Source of the DNA: CAVTPU01 sp963736695
GTDB lineage: Bacteria; Actinomycetota; Actinomycetes; Mycobacteriales; Micromonosporaceae
Direction: 5' to 3'
DNA length: 64,000 bases
NCBI GenBank assembly: GCA_963736695.1
Contig: CAVTPU010000004.1
Span: 3,038,001-3,102,000 of the forward strand
Part shown: piece after piece, positions 15,325-22,620 of the stretch
Layout: each line of letters begins with the position of its first letter
How positions within the stretch are numbered: the stretch's first letter is position 1
The notes under the pieces: model-generated
The model's input: the letters and a program-made list of their open reading frames with translations, nothing else
What the model was told of the DNA's origin: nothing
The model's database searches: none
Translations under genes and position numbers: made by a program

Positions 15325-15939
15325 TTAGTTCGCGGAGACCGACTTTGTCCGTTTCGTAGCTGTCGCGGCCGTTGTTGCCCGACTCGGTCGGGCCGTGGTC
15401 GAGGCGTTGGCGCCGGTCTTGCCCGAGCGGGCCTTCGTCGGCGTGGCCTTGGTGGTCTTGCCGGCTGCTCGGGCCGCCGCGGGCTTTGCGTTGGGCTTGG
15501 CGGCCTTCGGCGTACGCGCGGCCTTGGGTTCCCGGGTGACGGTGGACGCGGCGGTGACGGTGGTGGCCGACGGCGCGGCCTTCGTCTCGGCTGGCGCGGC
15601 CATGCCGCCGACCCGGCCGGTCGCGACGACGCGCTGGCCGCGCTTGACGAGGTCGGCGTAGACCTCGCCGGCCTCGGTCACAATCGACAGGACTGCGGCG
15701 GGGATTCCGTTGCGCAAGTGTTCGACGCGAGCCGGCAGTTCGCTGCGGAATTCCGCCACCCGGATGGGCAGCTCGCCACGCAGGCCAGCGACCCGGTCGG
15801 GCAGTTCGGCCCGGAGTTCGGCGACCCGGTCGGGCAGTTCGGCCGTGACGGCCGGCAGTTTGCGCAACTGTTCATAGGCGAGATCGCCTGCGCCGGCGAC
15901 GGCGTAGACGGGGCGGGGCATCTTGTTGGTGGTGCTCAT
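15325..15939 (-). CDS. hbhA: HbhA-like heparin-binding hemagglutinin homologue
   Basis: A 204-residue protein with three parts: an N-terminal coil-forming region (1-32), four tandem 11-residue repeats (33-76) of the form xELPxRVAxLR, and a Lys/Ala/Pro-rich tail (about 115-204) with repeated KAAKPNAKP-type blocks. Mycobacterial HbhA has the same plan: amphipathic coil plus a Lys-rich C-terminus that binds heparan sulfate and is methylated. In a non-pathogen such proteins may bind membranes or polyanions instead. Synteny with Rv0474 (Xre) and Rv0476 (DUF2516) supports the assignment. Its start overlaps the Xre stop by 4 bases. Confidence 0.85.
   Translation of the reverse strand: MSTTNKMPRPVYAVAGAGDLAYEQLRKLPAVTAELPDRVAELRAELPDRVAGLRGELPIRVAEFRSELPARVEHLRNGIPAAVLSIVTEAGEVYADLVKRGQRVVATGRVGGMAAPAETKAAPSATTVTAASTVTREPKAARTPKAAKPNAKPAAARAAGKTTKATPTKARSGKTGANASTTARPSRATTAATATKRTKSVSAN
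15712..15843 (-). repeat. Four 33-base tandem units encoding an 11-residue repeat in hbhA
   Basis: The translated units are AELPDRVAELR, AELPDRVAGLR, GELPIRVAEFR and SELPARVEHLR, residues 33-76. The 11-residue period suits an amphipathic hendecad coil. Units one and two are nearly identical, so the array may vary in copy number among strains. Confidence 0.85.
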
Positions 15940-16322
15940 GACGACGCGACCTCCTGATCGTCAGTGGTGGTCTCCGTCCGGGCGTTCTCCCGGCGGAATG
16001 TCTCATAAATCTGGGTCAAGGACTGCTTCTGAGGCAGGTTCAGGTCGGGATCGGCGGCGATCGCCGCGAGCACCCCGTGGCCATCCTTCTCGTTAAGCAG
16101 CCCGGCCCGCAGATACATCAAGGGAGTGGAGACTCGCAGTGCGTGGGCGATCTGCGCGAGCACCTCGGCCGACGGCTTGCGCAACCCACGCTCGATCTGG
16201 CTGAGGTAGGGGTTGGAGACGCCGGCCCGGTCGGCGAGCTCTCGCAGCGAGATGTGCGCGTTGCGGCGCAGATCTCGAATGAAGACGCCGATGTCGTGAG
16301 GCAGGTCGCGTTGGCTGGGCAC
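15936..16322 (-). CDS. Xre-type helix-turn-helix regulator of the hbhA operon
   Basis: A 128-residue protein with a helix-turn-helix of the Xre/Cro class at about 12-65 (ISLRELADRAGVSNPYLSQIE followed by RGLRKPSAEVL). A C-terminal helical part follows, ending in ETTTDDQEVASS. It matches Rv0474 and its Streptomyces relatives. The start could be any of three in-frame GTGs (16331, 16328, 16322); the last was taken because the conserved part begins a few residues later. Two identical palindromes lie 20 bases apart just upstream, so autoregulation is likely. hbhA overlaps its stop. Confidence 0.88.
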   Translation of the reverse strand: MPSQRDLPHDIGVFIRDLRRNAHISLRELADRAGVSNPYLSQIERGLRKPSAEVLAQIAHALRVSTPLMYLRAGLLNEKDGHGVLAAIAADPDLNLPQKQSLTQIYETFRRENARTETTTDDQEVASS

Positions 16323-16342
16323 GATCACCACCCTAACCAGGC

Positions 16343-16376
16343 ATGCTAGCTCTAGCAAGCAAATGCTAGCTCTAGC
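16343..16376. promoter_or_regulatory. Twin palindromic operator upstream of the Xre-hbhA operon
   Basis: Two identical 14-base units ATGCTAGCTCTAGC at 16343-16356 and 16363-16376, separated by AAGCAA. The repeat period is 20 bases, about two helical turns. Each unit contains a perfect palindrome, GCTAG-CT-CTAGC. They lie 21-54 bases upstream of the regulator start and also upstream of the divergent EI24 gene, so one dimer pair could control both sides. Confidence 0.75.
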
Positions 16377-16470
16377 TAGCGTGATCCGGCGCACAGCCGG
16401 ACGGGCACTTCAAGTAGATCACGCGATTTGCCCGCTTCATGTGCTTATGCAGGCTCTTGACGAACCGGCG

Positions 16471-16476
16471 TAAGGT
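16471..16476 (+). promoter_or_regulatory. Candidate -10 box, leaderless start of the EI24 gene
   Basis: TAAGGT ends exactly 6 bases before the GTG at 16483. Confidence 0.5.
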
Positions 16477-16482
16477 CACCGC

Positions 16483-17328
16483 GTGAGCGACAACAACGAG
16501 CCGCCGAAGTCGCCGACCGGCGCACTCGCCGACGCGATTCGCGGCGCGAGATTCCTCGGCCGCGGCTTGGCGATGTATGTGCGCAGCCCGCGACTCATGC
16601 TGCTCGGGCTCATCCCCGCGATGATCAGTTCGGTGCTTCTCATCGTGGGGTTGGTGGGGCTGGTCCTCGTCGCCGACGACCTGGCCAGCCTGGCGACACC
16701 CTTCGCCGACGACTGGGCCACCGGCGCGCGCACCACGATCCGCATCGTCGCCGCAGTGGCCGTCGTCGGGGTCGGCGTGGTGCTCGAGGTGCTCGTCTTC
16801 ACCGCGTTGACCCTGCTCATCGGTGAACCGTTCTATGAGGCGATCTCCGCGCGGGTCGACGACTCGCTGGGCGGCGTCCCAGGCGGCGCCATTGACGTGC
16901 CATTCTGGCGCTCGCTGCCACGCAGCATCGCCAACTCGGCCCGCTTGTTCGCGTTCGCCGCCGTCTGTGGGGTCCCGCTCTTCGTGGCGGGTTTCATTCC
17001 GGTGGTGGGCGAGACCGTCGTGCCGGTGCTCGGAGCCAGCGTCGCGGGGTGGGTGCTGGCGTTGGAACTCACCGGTGTCGCGTTCGAACGGCGTGGGTTG
17101 AGCCTGCCCGATCGACGTCAGCGCCTTCGGGCCCGGCCGGCACTCAGTCTGGGCTTTGGTGTGGCGACCTTCGCGTGTTTTCTCATCCCGCTGGGGGCAG
17201 TCTTGGTGATGCCGGCCGCCGTGGCCGGCGCCACCCTGCTCACCAGGGAACTCTTCGGACAGTCGGTTTCTCCCGCAGACCGGCCACACCAAACCGGCCA
17301 CACCAGAGTCGGGCCGGCGGTTGGCTAA
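16483..17328 (+). CDS. EI24/CysZ-like integral membrane protein
   Basis: A 281-residue protein of the EI24 domain family, which includes CysZ. The hydrophobic helices lie at about 45-65, 85-110, 150-185 and 220-245. The diagnostic middle is VLVFTALTLLIGEPFYEAIS followed by RVDDSLGG. CysZ members pass sulfate; most actinobacterial members have no proven role, so sulfate transport is only a possibility. Its TAA stop is also the first half of a TAAGGT box upstream of murB. It diverges from the Xre-hbhA operon across the twin operator. Confidence 0.85.
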   Translation: MSDNNEPPKSPTGALADAIRGARFLGRGLAMYVRSPRLMLLGLIPAMISSVLLIVGLVGLVLVADDLASLATPFADDWATGARTTIRIVAAVAVVGVGVVLEVLVFTALTLLIGEPFYEAISARVDDSLGGVPGGAIDVPFWRSLPRSIANSARLFAFAAVCGVPLFVAGFIPVVGETVVPVLGASVAGWVLALELTGVAFERRGLSLPDRRQRLRARPALSLGFGVATFACFLIPLGAVLVMPAAVAGATLLTRELFGQSVSPADRPHQTGHTRVGPAVG

Positions 17329-17331
17329 GGT
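17326..17331 (+). promoter_or_regulatory. Candidate -10 box for murB, formed by the EI24 stop codon
   Basis: TAAGGT, whose TAA is the stop codon of the EI24 gene, ends exactly 6 bases before the murB GTG. This predicts a leaderless murB mRNA. Confidence 0.45.
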
Positions 17332-17337
17332 GGTTGC

Positions 17338-18441
17338 GTGACCGACCGCGCCCCGGCGAACCTCGCGCGATATACGACGCTGCGACTCGGCGGCCCAGCA
17401 GCCCAGATCACGGCCGCACATGATCGCGCCGAGGTCGCCGCAGCGCTCGACGCGTGTGACGCGGCAGGCACACCCGTGTTGGTCCTCGCCGGCGGCAGCA
17501 ATGTCGTCATCGGCGATGATGGATTTGATGGACATGTCGTTCTCGTTCGATCGGTCGGCATCGAAGCGAGCGCACAGGGCGATGACGAAGTGTTGGTCAC
17601 CGCCGAGGCAGGGCACGACTGGGACGACGTCGTGCGGTTCACGGTCGACACCGGACTCGCCGGCGTCGAGTTCCTTTCGGGCGTGCCAGGCAGTGCTGGC
17701 GCGACCCCGATCCAGAACGTCGGCGCCTATGGCCAAGAGGTCGCGGAGACCATCGCCACCGTATGCGCGTATGACCGCCGTCGGCGGGCGGTCGTCGACC
17801 TCACCGCAGCCGAGTGCGGATTTGGTTATCGAACCAGCGTCTTCAAAGGGTGCGACCGTTATGCCGTGCTCGCGGTCACGTTCCGGCTGCGTCGATCGCC
17901 ACTGTCCACCCCGATCCGCTATGCCGAGGCGGCCCGCACGCTCGGGGTGAGTCCCGGCGACCGAGTGCCGCTCGCCGCCGCCCGCGACGCGGTGCGTGTT
18001 CTGCGAGCCGGCAAGGGGATGGTGCTCGACCCAGCAGACCCCGACACGCGTTCTGTCGGATCGTTCTTCACCAACCCGGTCATCGACGCCGAGGCGTTCT
18101 CTGAGCTCCAGGCCCGCGCCGTGGCCCGATCCGCGGGTGAACCCGCACACTGGGCGGTCGCGCCCAGGCGAGGTGAGGACGGCGACGTCAAGGTCAGTGC
18201 CGCCTGGCTGATCGAACACGCGGGATTCGGCAAGGGCTATGCGGGCGACCACAACGGGGTGGGCGTCTCGACGAAGCACACATTGGCATTGACCAATCGG
18301 GGCTCCGGCACCACGACGGCGTTGCTCGCCCTCGCTGGCGAGATCCGGGCCGGGGTGCGTGACGCGTTCGGCGTGGACCTGCACCCCGAACCGGTGTTGG
18401 TCGGCTGCGTATGGCCGGCGGCGGCCGACCGGCCGGAGTGA
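17338..18441 (+). CDS. murB: UDP-N-acetylenolpyruvoylglucosamine reductase MurB
   Basis: A 367-residue type I MurB. It reduces UDP-GlcNAc-enolpyruvate to UDP-MurNAc with NADPH and FAD, in cytoplasmic peptidoglycan precursor synthesis. FAD-binding motifs: LVLAGGSNVVIGDDGFDG and GVPGSAGATPIQNVGAYGQE. Catalytic parts: FGYRTSVFKG (Arg), SVGSFFTNP (Ser proton donor) and the C-terminal HPEPVLVG (Glu). The GTG start has no ribosome site; a TAAGGT box sits 6 bases upstream. All seven Tyr codons are TAT. The neighbourhood of hbhA/EI24/murB resembles Rv0474-Rv0482. Confidence 0.96.
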   Translation: MTDRAPANLARYTTLRLGGPAAQITAAHDRAEVAAALDACDAAGTPVLVLAGGSNVVIGDDGFDGHVVLVRSVGIEASAQGDDEVLVTAEAGHDWDDVVRFTVDTGLAGVEFLSGVPGSAGATPIQNVGAYGQEVAETIATVCAYDRRRRAVVDLTAAECGFGYRTSVFKGCDRYAVLAVTFRLRRSPLSTPIRYAEAARTLGVSPGDRVPLAAARDAVRVLRAGKGMVLDPADPDTRSVGSFFTNPVIDAEAFSELQARAVARSAGEPAHWAVAPRRGEDGDVKVSAAWLIEHAGFGKGYAGDHNGVGVSTKHTLALTNRGSGTTTALLALAGEIRAGVRDAFGVDLHPEPVLVGCVWPAAADRPE

Positions 18442-18460
18442 CCGGTCGGCCAATCCGAGA

Positions 18461-19075
18461 TCAGCGCCGCGGAACCGACATCCGCATCATGTGGTGGCTG
18501 GCCGGCACCCGGCTCACCGTGTCGAGCAATTCGACACTCACCTCGTCAAACGACACCCGAGCGAGCTCGGTGAAGGCATCCGGCTCTCGGACGAATTCTC
18601 CTCGGTCGTTCTCCGACATCCACCGGGAGATCCGGCCCTGACCGGCGTGCAGGCAGGGGTCGACGCTGATGACGCGGCCGCCGGGGCCGAGTGCGTTGGC
18701 GGCGAGGTCGAGCAAGACCGCGCAGTCGCGGTCGGAGAGGTGGTGAAGCAGTCCAAAGAGCAACACCGCGTCGAATTGCTCATATTGCGACAGATGTGCC
18801 TCGGTGAGAATCTCGCACCTGAACTCCGCCCGGTCGCCATATTTCGCCCGTGCGTAGTCGATGTAGGTTGCCGACGTGTCGAAGCCGACATAGGCCACGT
18901 CGGGCAGCCGGTCGAGATAGTAGGCCGGACCGCATCCCACATCGAGCACCCGCTCGCCGGGCTTGAGTTCGGCTTCGTCGAGACACCGGTGACGCACCCG
19001 ATCAGCCCCGACGCCCTTCTGCAGCGCGATATACAGGCTGACATGACTCAGCATTTGTCGCAGCGTTGCGAGCAT
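18461..19075 (-). CDS. Class I SAM-dependent methyltransferase
   Basis: A 204-residue methyltransferase. The SAM-binding motif is VLDVGCGPAYYLDRLP near residue 44, then GFDTSATYIDYAR (acidic strand 2), then FDAVLLFGLLHHLSD and GPGGRVISVDP. The substrate is unknown; the GLLHHL stretch resembles small-molecule methyltransferases of the Methyltransf_11/25 type. The ATG at 19075 has an AAGGAG ribosome site 8 bases upstream, which decides it over the longer frame to 19123. It converges on murB. Confidence 0.85.
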   Translation of the reverse strand: MLATLRQMLSHVSLYIALQKGVGADRVRHRCLDEAELKPGERVLDVGCGPAYYLDRLPDVAYVGFDTSATYIDYARAKYGDRAEFRCEILTEAHLSQYEQFDAVLLFGLLHHLSDRDCAVLLDLAANALGPGGRVISVDPCLHAGQGRISRWMSENDRGEFVREPDAFTELARVSFDEVSVELLDTVSRVPASHHMMRMSVPRR

Positions 19076-19129
19076 GCGCTGGCTCCTTGGCGGTCCTGGG
19101 AGGAGTTGAGAAGTCAGCAGCATATCGTT

Positions 19130-19762
19130 CTACGGCGCGAGGTCGACTCCGGCGACGCCCGGCGTTCGGCGCAACCGCTCGGCCAGTTGCGCGATCGGCG
19201 GAGCCGGCGTCGGCCACGTTGTCACGCTCAGTGAGTGGTGCCCGCCGCGATAACTTACCCGCACTGTCGCCACCCGCGGCAGCACCTGTCGAACCGCCTG
19301 CTCGACCTGATCGATCGAGGCATCGTCGGTCAAGGTGATGGTCGCGGTCAGACCGCGTTGTCGTCGCACGTGCCGGCGTTCGATCTGCCGGATGGCGCCG
19401 AGAACCACCAAGGCCACGAGCGCGGTCACCCCCGCAGCACCCCAGGCCCGCAGGCCGATCGCCAGGCCGATCGCTGCGGTGACCCACAGTGAGGCTGCGG
19501 TCGTCAGTCCACGCGGTGTCGTGCCCTCCCGAAAGATCGCCCCACCACCGAGAAATCCGATGCCGGTCACGACTTGAGCCGCGATCCGGGTCGGATCGGC
19601 TCCCACCAGTTGCGTGCCGACGAGGGTGAACAGTGCCGCGCCGAGCGCCACCAGCATGTGGGTGCGCAGTCCAGCTGGCTGCGCGCTGAGTTCCCGCTCC
19701 AGTCCGATCGCCGCGCCGAGTCCGGCGGCGGCGAGAAGTTGAAGCACTGTGGCCCACGTCAT
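19130..19762 (-). CDS. MgtC/SapB family membrane protein
   Basis: A 210-residue MgtC-family protein. About five hydrophobic helices occupy residues 5-125, with the family signatures AAIGLERELSAQPAGLRTHMLV and ITGIGFLGGGAIFREG. A soluble ACT-like tail follows (about 140-205). MgtC proteins inhibit F1F0 ATP synthase or aid growth in low magnesium in pathogens. In soil actinobacteria the role is not established. The ATG at 19762 was chosen by family alignment. Confidence 0.9.
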   Translation of the reverse strand: MTWATVLQLLAAAGLGAAIGLERELSAQPAGLRTHMLVALGAALFTLVGTQLVGADPTRIAAQVVTGIGFLGGGAIFREGTTPRGLTTAASLWVTAAIGLAIGLRAWGAAGVTALVALVVLGAIRQIERRHVRRQRGLTATITLTDDASIDQVEQAVRQVLPRVATVRVSYRGGHHSLSVTTWPTPAPPIAQLAERLRRTPGVAGVDLAP

Positions 19763-19772
19763 GGCACTGACT

Positions 19773-20666
19773 TTAGGTGCGCGTGGGGCGTCGCACGACG
19801 ATGTCGCCACCTGCGGGGTCGACTGCCGACCAGGCGACGGTGAACTCCCCGCGGCGCCACCGGCGGTGCTGCGGGTGGATGGGCCAACCAGCCTCCCGGG
19901 CCGCTTCAACCGCGCGCACGAAGCGTTGCCGCGGGCCAAACGACGCGTACGGGGAAGCCTCGGCCCAGCCTCGGTCGAGCGCCGTCATGAGCGCGTGCAC
20001 ACCCTGGCCCGGCACGTTGTGGTGGATGAGCGCCTTGGGCAGTCGCTGCGCCACCGTGGTCGGGTGATCAAGAGTGGTGAGGTCGACCGCGCAGGTGAGC
20101 GTCGACGGGACGCCGAGCCCGCCGGGAATGGTGAGCCACGATCCGATCCGGCCGAGCTCGTCGCAGGTGCCTTCGATGATGATCCCGTCGGGTGCCAGGT
20201 GGGCGAGCATGGTGGCCCACGCGGGCTCGACGGCCGATTCGGAGTATTGTCGCAAGACGTTCATCGCCCGGATCACGACCGGCCGCAAGCCGGCCAGTTC
20301 GAATCCGCCGACGCGAAACTCCACCCAGGGGGGATCAGCGTAGCTCGCTGCCACACGAACCCGTTCGGGGTCGATCTCGACGCCGACCACACGCACATCG
20401 GCACTCACCTGGGCGAGTCGGGTTCGCAGTTCGAGCACGGTGATTGGCGATGCGCCATAGCCCAAGTCGACGACGACCGGGTTCACCGTCCGGCGCATGA
20501 GTGATGCGTGGGTCGCGCACAGCCAGGTGTCGACGCGGCGAAGGCGGTTGGGGTTGGTGGTGCCACGGGTTGGCGTGCCGATGGGACGCGGACGGGCTCT
20601 CACCTCGGCGATCATCGCACGCCCGACCGCGGTGGTCGGAACACGCGGGTCGGCGGCCGGGTGCAT
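19773..20666 (-). CDS. SAM-dependent methyltransferase-like protein next to mshA
   Basis: A 297-residue protein with a Rossmann methyltransferase core: VVDLGYGASPITVLELRTRL near residue 87, GVEIDPERV (strand 2), and DGIIIEGTCDE. The GYGA replaces the usual GxGxG, so SAM binding is probable but not certain. The C-terminus is rich in Trp and Arg. It lies back to back with mshA, 26 bases apart, as in related actinobacteria. The start ATG at 20666 is the best of several; an ATG at residue 18 is possible. Confidence 0.75.
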   Translation of the reverse strand: MHPAADPRVPTTAVGRAMIAEVRARPRPIGTPTRGTTNPNRLRRVDTWLCATHASLMRRTVNPVVVDLGYGASPITVLELRTRLAQVSADVRVVGVEIDPERVRVAASYADPPWVEFRVGGFELAGLRPVVIRAMNVLRQYSESAVEPAWATMLAHLAPDGIIIEGTCDELGRIGSWLTIPGGLGVPSTLTCAVDLTTLDHPTTVAQRLPKALIHHNVPGQGVHALMTALDRGWAEASPYASFGPRQRFVRAVEAAREAGWPIHPQHRRWRRGEFTVAWSAVDPAGGDIVVRRPTRT

Positions 20667-20692
20667 AGAATCGCCGGGGAGGGGAGTGAGGC

Positions 20693-22078
20693 GTGTCGCG
20701 TTGGACGAGGTCGGCAAGTGGATCATGCATCCCGTGTCAGGCACGCCAGGCACCGATTCGGCGAGTCGCGGTGCTCTCGGTGCACACATCACCGCTTCAT
20801 CAGCCGGGGACCGGCGATGCCGGCGGCATGAATGTCTATATCGTCGAGGTGGCGAAACGGCTTGCCCGCGCCGGTGTGGAGATCGACATCTTCACTCGGG
20901 CCGCCGCACCCGGGCTGCCGCCCAGCGTGGAGATGGCGCCAGGGGTCACTGTGCGGCACGTCACAGCCGGCCCGCCCGAAGGGTTGTCGAAAGAGGACCT
21001 GCCAGCGCAGTTGTGCGCCTTCGCGCACGGCGTCATGCGCGCCGAGGCGAGTCGACCCGCTGGCCACTATCAACTGGTGCACTCACACTATTGGCTCTCG
21101 GGGCAGATCGGCTGGTTGGCGCGGGACCGGTGGGGAGTGCCGTTGGTGCACACCGCACACACCCTCGCCAAGGTCAAGAACAATCTGCTCGCCGAGGGAG
21201 ATCGTCCAGAGCCTCTCGCCCGGGTGATCGGTGAGGAACAGATCATCAACGAGGCCGATCGGTTGGTCGCCAACACCCCAGATGAGGCCGCCGAGCTGAT
21301 CGATCTCTATGGTGCTCCGGCTGACCGAGTCGCCGTTGTCTCGCCAGGCGTCGACCTTGATCGTTTCTCGGCGCCATCCGGAGGTTTGGGCGCGGCCGCG
21401 AAGGCTGCCGCGCGACACCGGCTGGGGCTGCCCGCGGGCGGGCACCTCATCGCGTTTGTCGGCCGAATCCAGCCGTTGAAGGCGCCCGACGTGTTGGTGC
21501 GGGCGGTCGCCGCGCTCCACCACGTGACGCCCTCCGTTATCGGCCCATTCACCACGGTCTTCGCCGGTGGGCTCAGCGGCGCCGGCGTCGAGCAGCCGGC
21601 CGCCCTCATGGGGTTGGCCCGGTCACTCGGAGTGGCCGACTCGGTGCGGTTCATTCCGCCGTTGGGCGGTGTCGACCTGCCGACCCTTTATCAAGCCGCG
21701 GATCTCGTCGCGGTGCCGAGCTATAGCGAGTCGTTCGGACTCGTGGCCCTGGAGGCGCAGGCCTGCGGCACCCCGGTCGTGGCGGCGGCCGTCGGCGGAC
21801 TGCGCACCGCCGTGCGCCACGGGGAGTCGGGGCTGCTCGTCGACCGGCATGACCCGACGGAGTGGGCCCGAGCCATCGAACGGCTGCTGAGCCAGCCGCG
21901 TTGGCGTGCGGAGCTCGCTCACGGGGCGATCGCCCACGCCCAGCGGTTTTCCTGGGACCAGACCGTCTCCGGGCTGCTCGGCGTCTATCGAGACGCCGCC
22001 GTCGCGTTTCGCGCGGCGGCGATCGCCCGACGGCGCACGAGTGCCCCGTCCGCGACCGTGGGGTCCGGCCCGTGGTGA
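20693..22078 (+). CDS. mshA: D-inositol-3-phosphate glycosyltransferase MshA
   Basis: A 461-residue GT4 glycosyltransferase. It transfers GlcNAc from UDP-GlcNAc to 1-L-myo-inositol-1-phosphate, the first step of mycothiol synthesis. Motifs: SVHTSPLHQPGTGDAGGMN near residue 28, THTLAKVKNN-type (HTAHTLAKVKNN) near residue 160, and the donor-site E-x7-E in YSESFGLVALEA. The GTG start has a GGGGAG ribosome site 9 bases upstream. Its stop overlaps the next start (GTGA). All seven Tyr codons are TAT. The product step is completed by mshD at 5.5 kb. Confidence 0.96.
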   Translation: MSRWTRSASGSCIPCQARQAPIRRVAVLSVHTSPLHQPGTGDAGGMNVYIVEVAKRLARAGVEIDIFTRAAAPGLPPSVEMAPGVTVRHVTAGPPEGLSKEDLPAQLCAFAHGVMRAEASRPAGHYQLVHSHYWLSGQIGWLARDRWGVPLVHTAHTLAKVKNNLLAEGDRPEPLARVIGEEQIINEADRLVANTPDEAAELIDLYGAPADRVAVVSPGVDLDRFSAPSGGLGAAAKAAARHRLGLPAGGHLIAFVGRIQPLKAPDVLVRAVAALHHVTPSVIGPFTTVFAGGLSGAGVEQPAALMGLARSLGVADSVRFIPPLGGVDLPTLYQAADLVAVPSYSESFGLVALEAQACGTPVVAAAVGGLRTAVRHGESGLLVDRHDPTEWARAIERLLSQPRWRAELAHGAIAHAQRFSWDQTVSGLLGVYRDAAVAFRAAAIARRRTSAPSATVGSGPW

Positions 22079-22620
22079 GTCCGGCGACGGTTCGGTCGCT
22101 CATCGAGTCGACCCTCACGCAACGCGGTATCGACTGGGAACGGCACCCCCGCGGCGGCGTCACCGCACTGTTGCCCGGCACGCACCGGCTCACCACCCGC
22201 TGCACGCTCACCGTCGGCGACCACGCCGTGCGGGTGGAGGCGTTCGTGATGCGTCGCCCGGACGAGAACCACGAACGTCTGTGGGCCTGGTTGCTGCGCC
22301 GCAACGCCGGAATGTATGGCGTGGCGTTCGCGATCGACGGCGTGGGGGATGTCTATCTCGTCGGACGTATCGCGTTGCACGCGATCACCCCCGATGAGAT
22401 CGATCGGATTCTCGGCTCGGTTCTTACCTATGCCGACGAGTCGTTCAACTCGATGCTGGAGATCGGCTTCGAGTCGGCGATCCGGCGTGAGTGGGCGTGG
22501 CGCGTGTCGCGTGGCGAGTCGGTGGCGAATCTCGAGGCTTTCGCTCACCTCGCTGATTCGGCGCGGACCACCACCGGGGCCGGTGCGGAGGACGACACCT
22601 CGACGGGCTCGCCGGCCTGA
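22075..22620 (+). CDS. YbjN-domain protein (Rv0487-like)
   Basis: A 181-residue cytoplasmic protein of the YbjN/SseB-like fold, related to type III secretion chaperones. The visible pattern is VRVEAFVMRRPDENHERLWAWLLRRN near residue 60, then VYLVGRIALHAITPDEIDRI. The position after mshA is conserved (Rv0486-Rv0487). The function is unknown. GTG at 22075 gives a four-base overlap with mshA; GTG at 22072 is equally possible. Its last 76 bases overlap the convergent MFS gene. Confidence 0.85.
   Translation: MSPATVRSLIESTLTQRGIDWERHPRGGVTALLPGTHRLTTRCTLTVGDHAVRVEAFVMRRPDENHERLWAWLLRRNAGMYGVAFAIDGVGDVYLVGRIALHAITPDEIDRILGSVLTYADESFNSMLEIGFESAIRREWAWRVSRGESVANLEAFAHLADSARTTTGAGAEDDTSTGSPA

Noticed and set aside
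15712..15843. 33-base tandem units as a possible CRISPR array
   Set aside because: The units are contiguous, in frame and encode an 11-residue repeat; there are no spacers and no cas genes.
16372..18453. 693-codon open frame on the minus strand
   Set aside because: It is antisense to EI24 and murB, both with full family motifs. It is rich in Arg, Gly, His and Asp as expected for a mirror frame at high GC.
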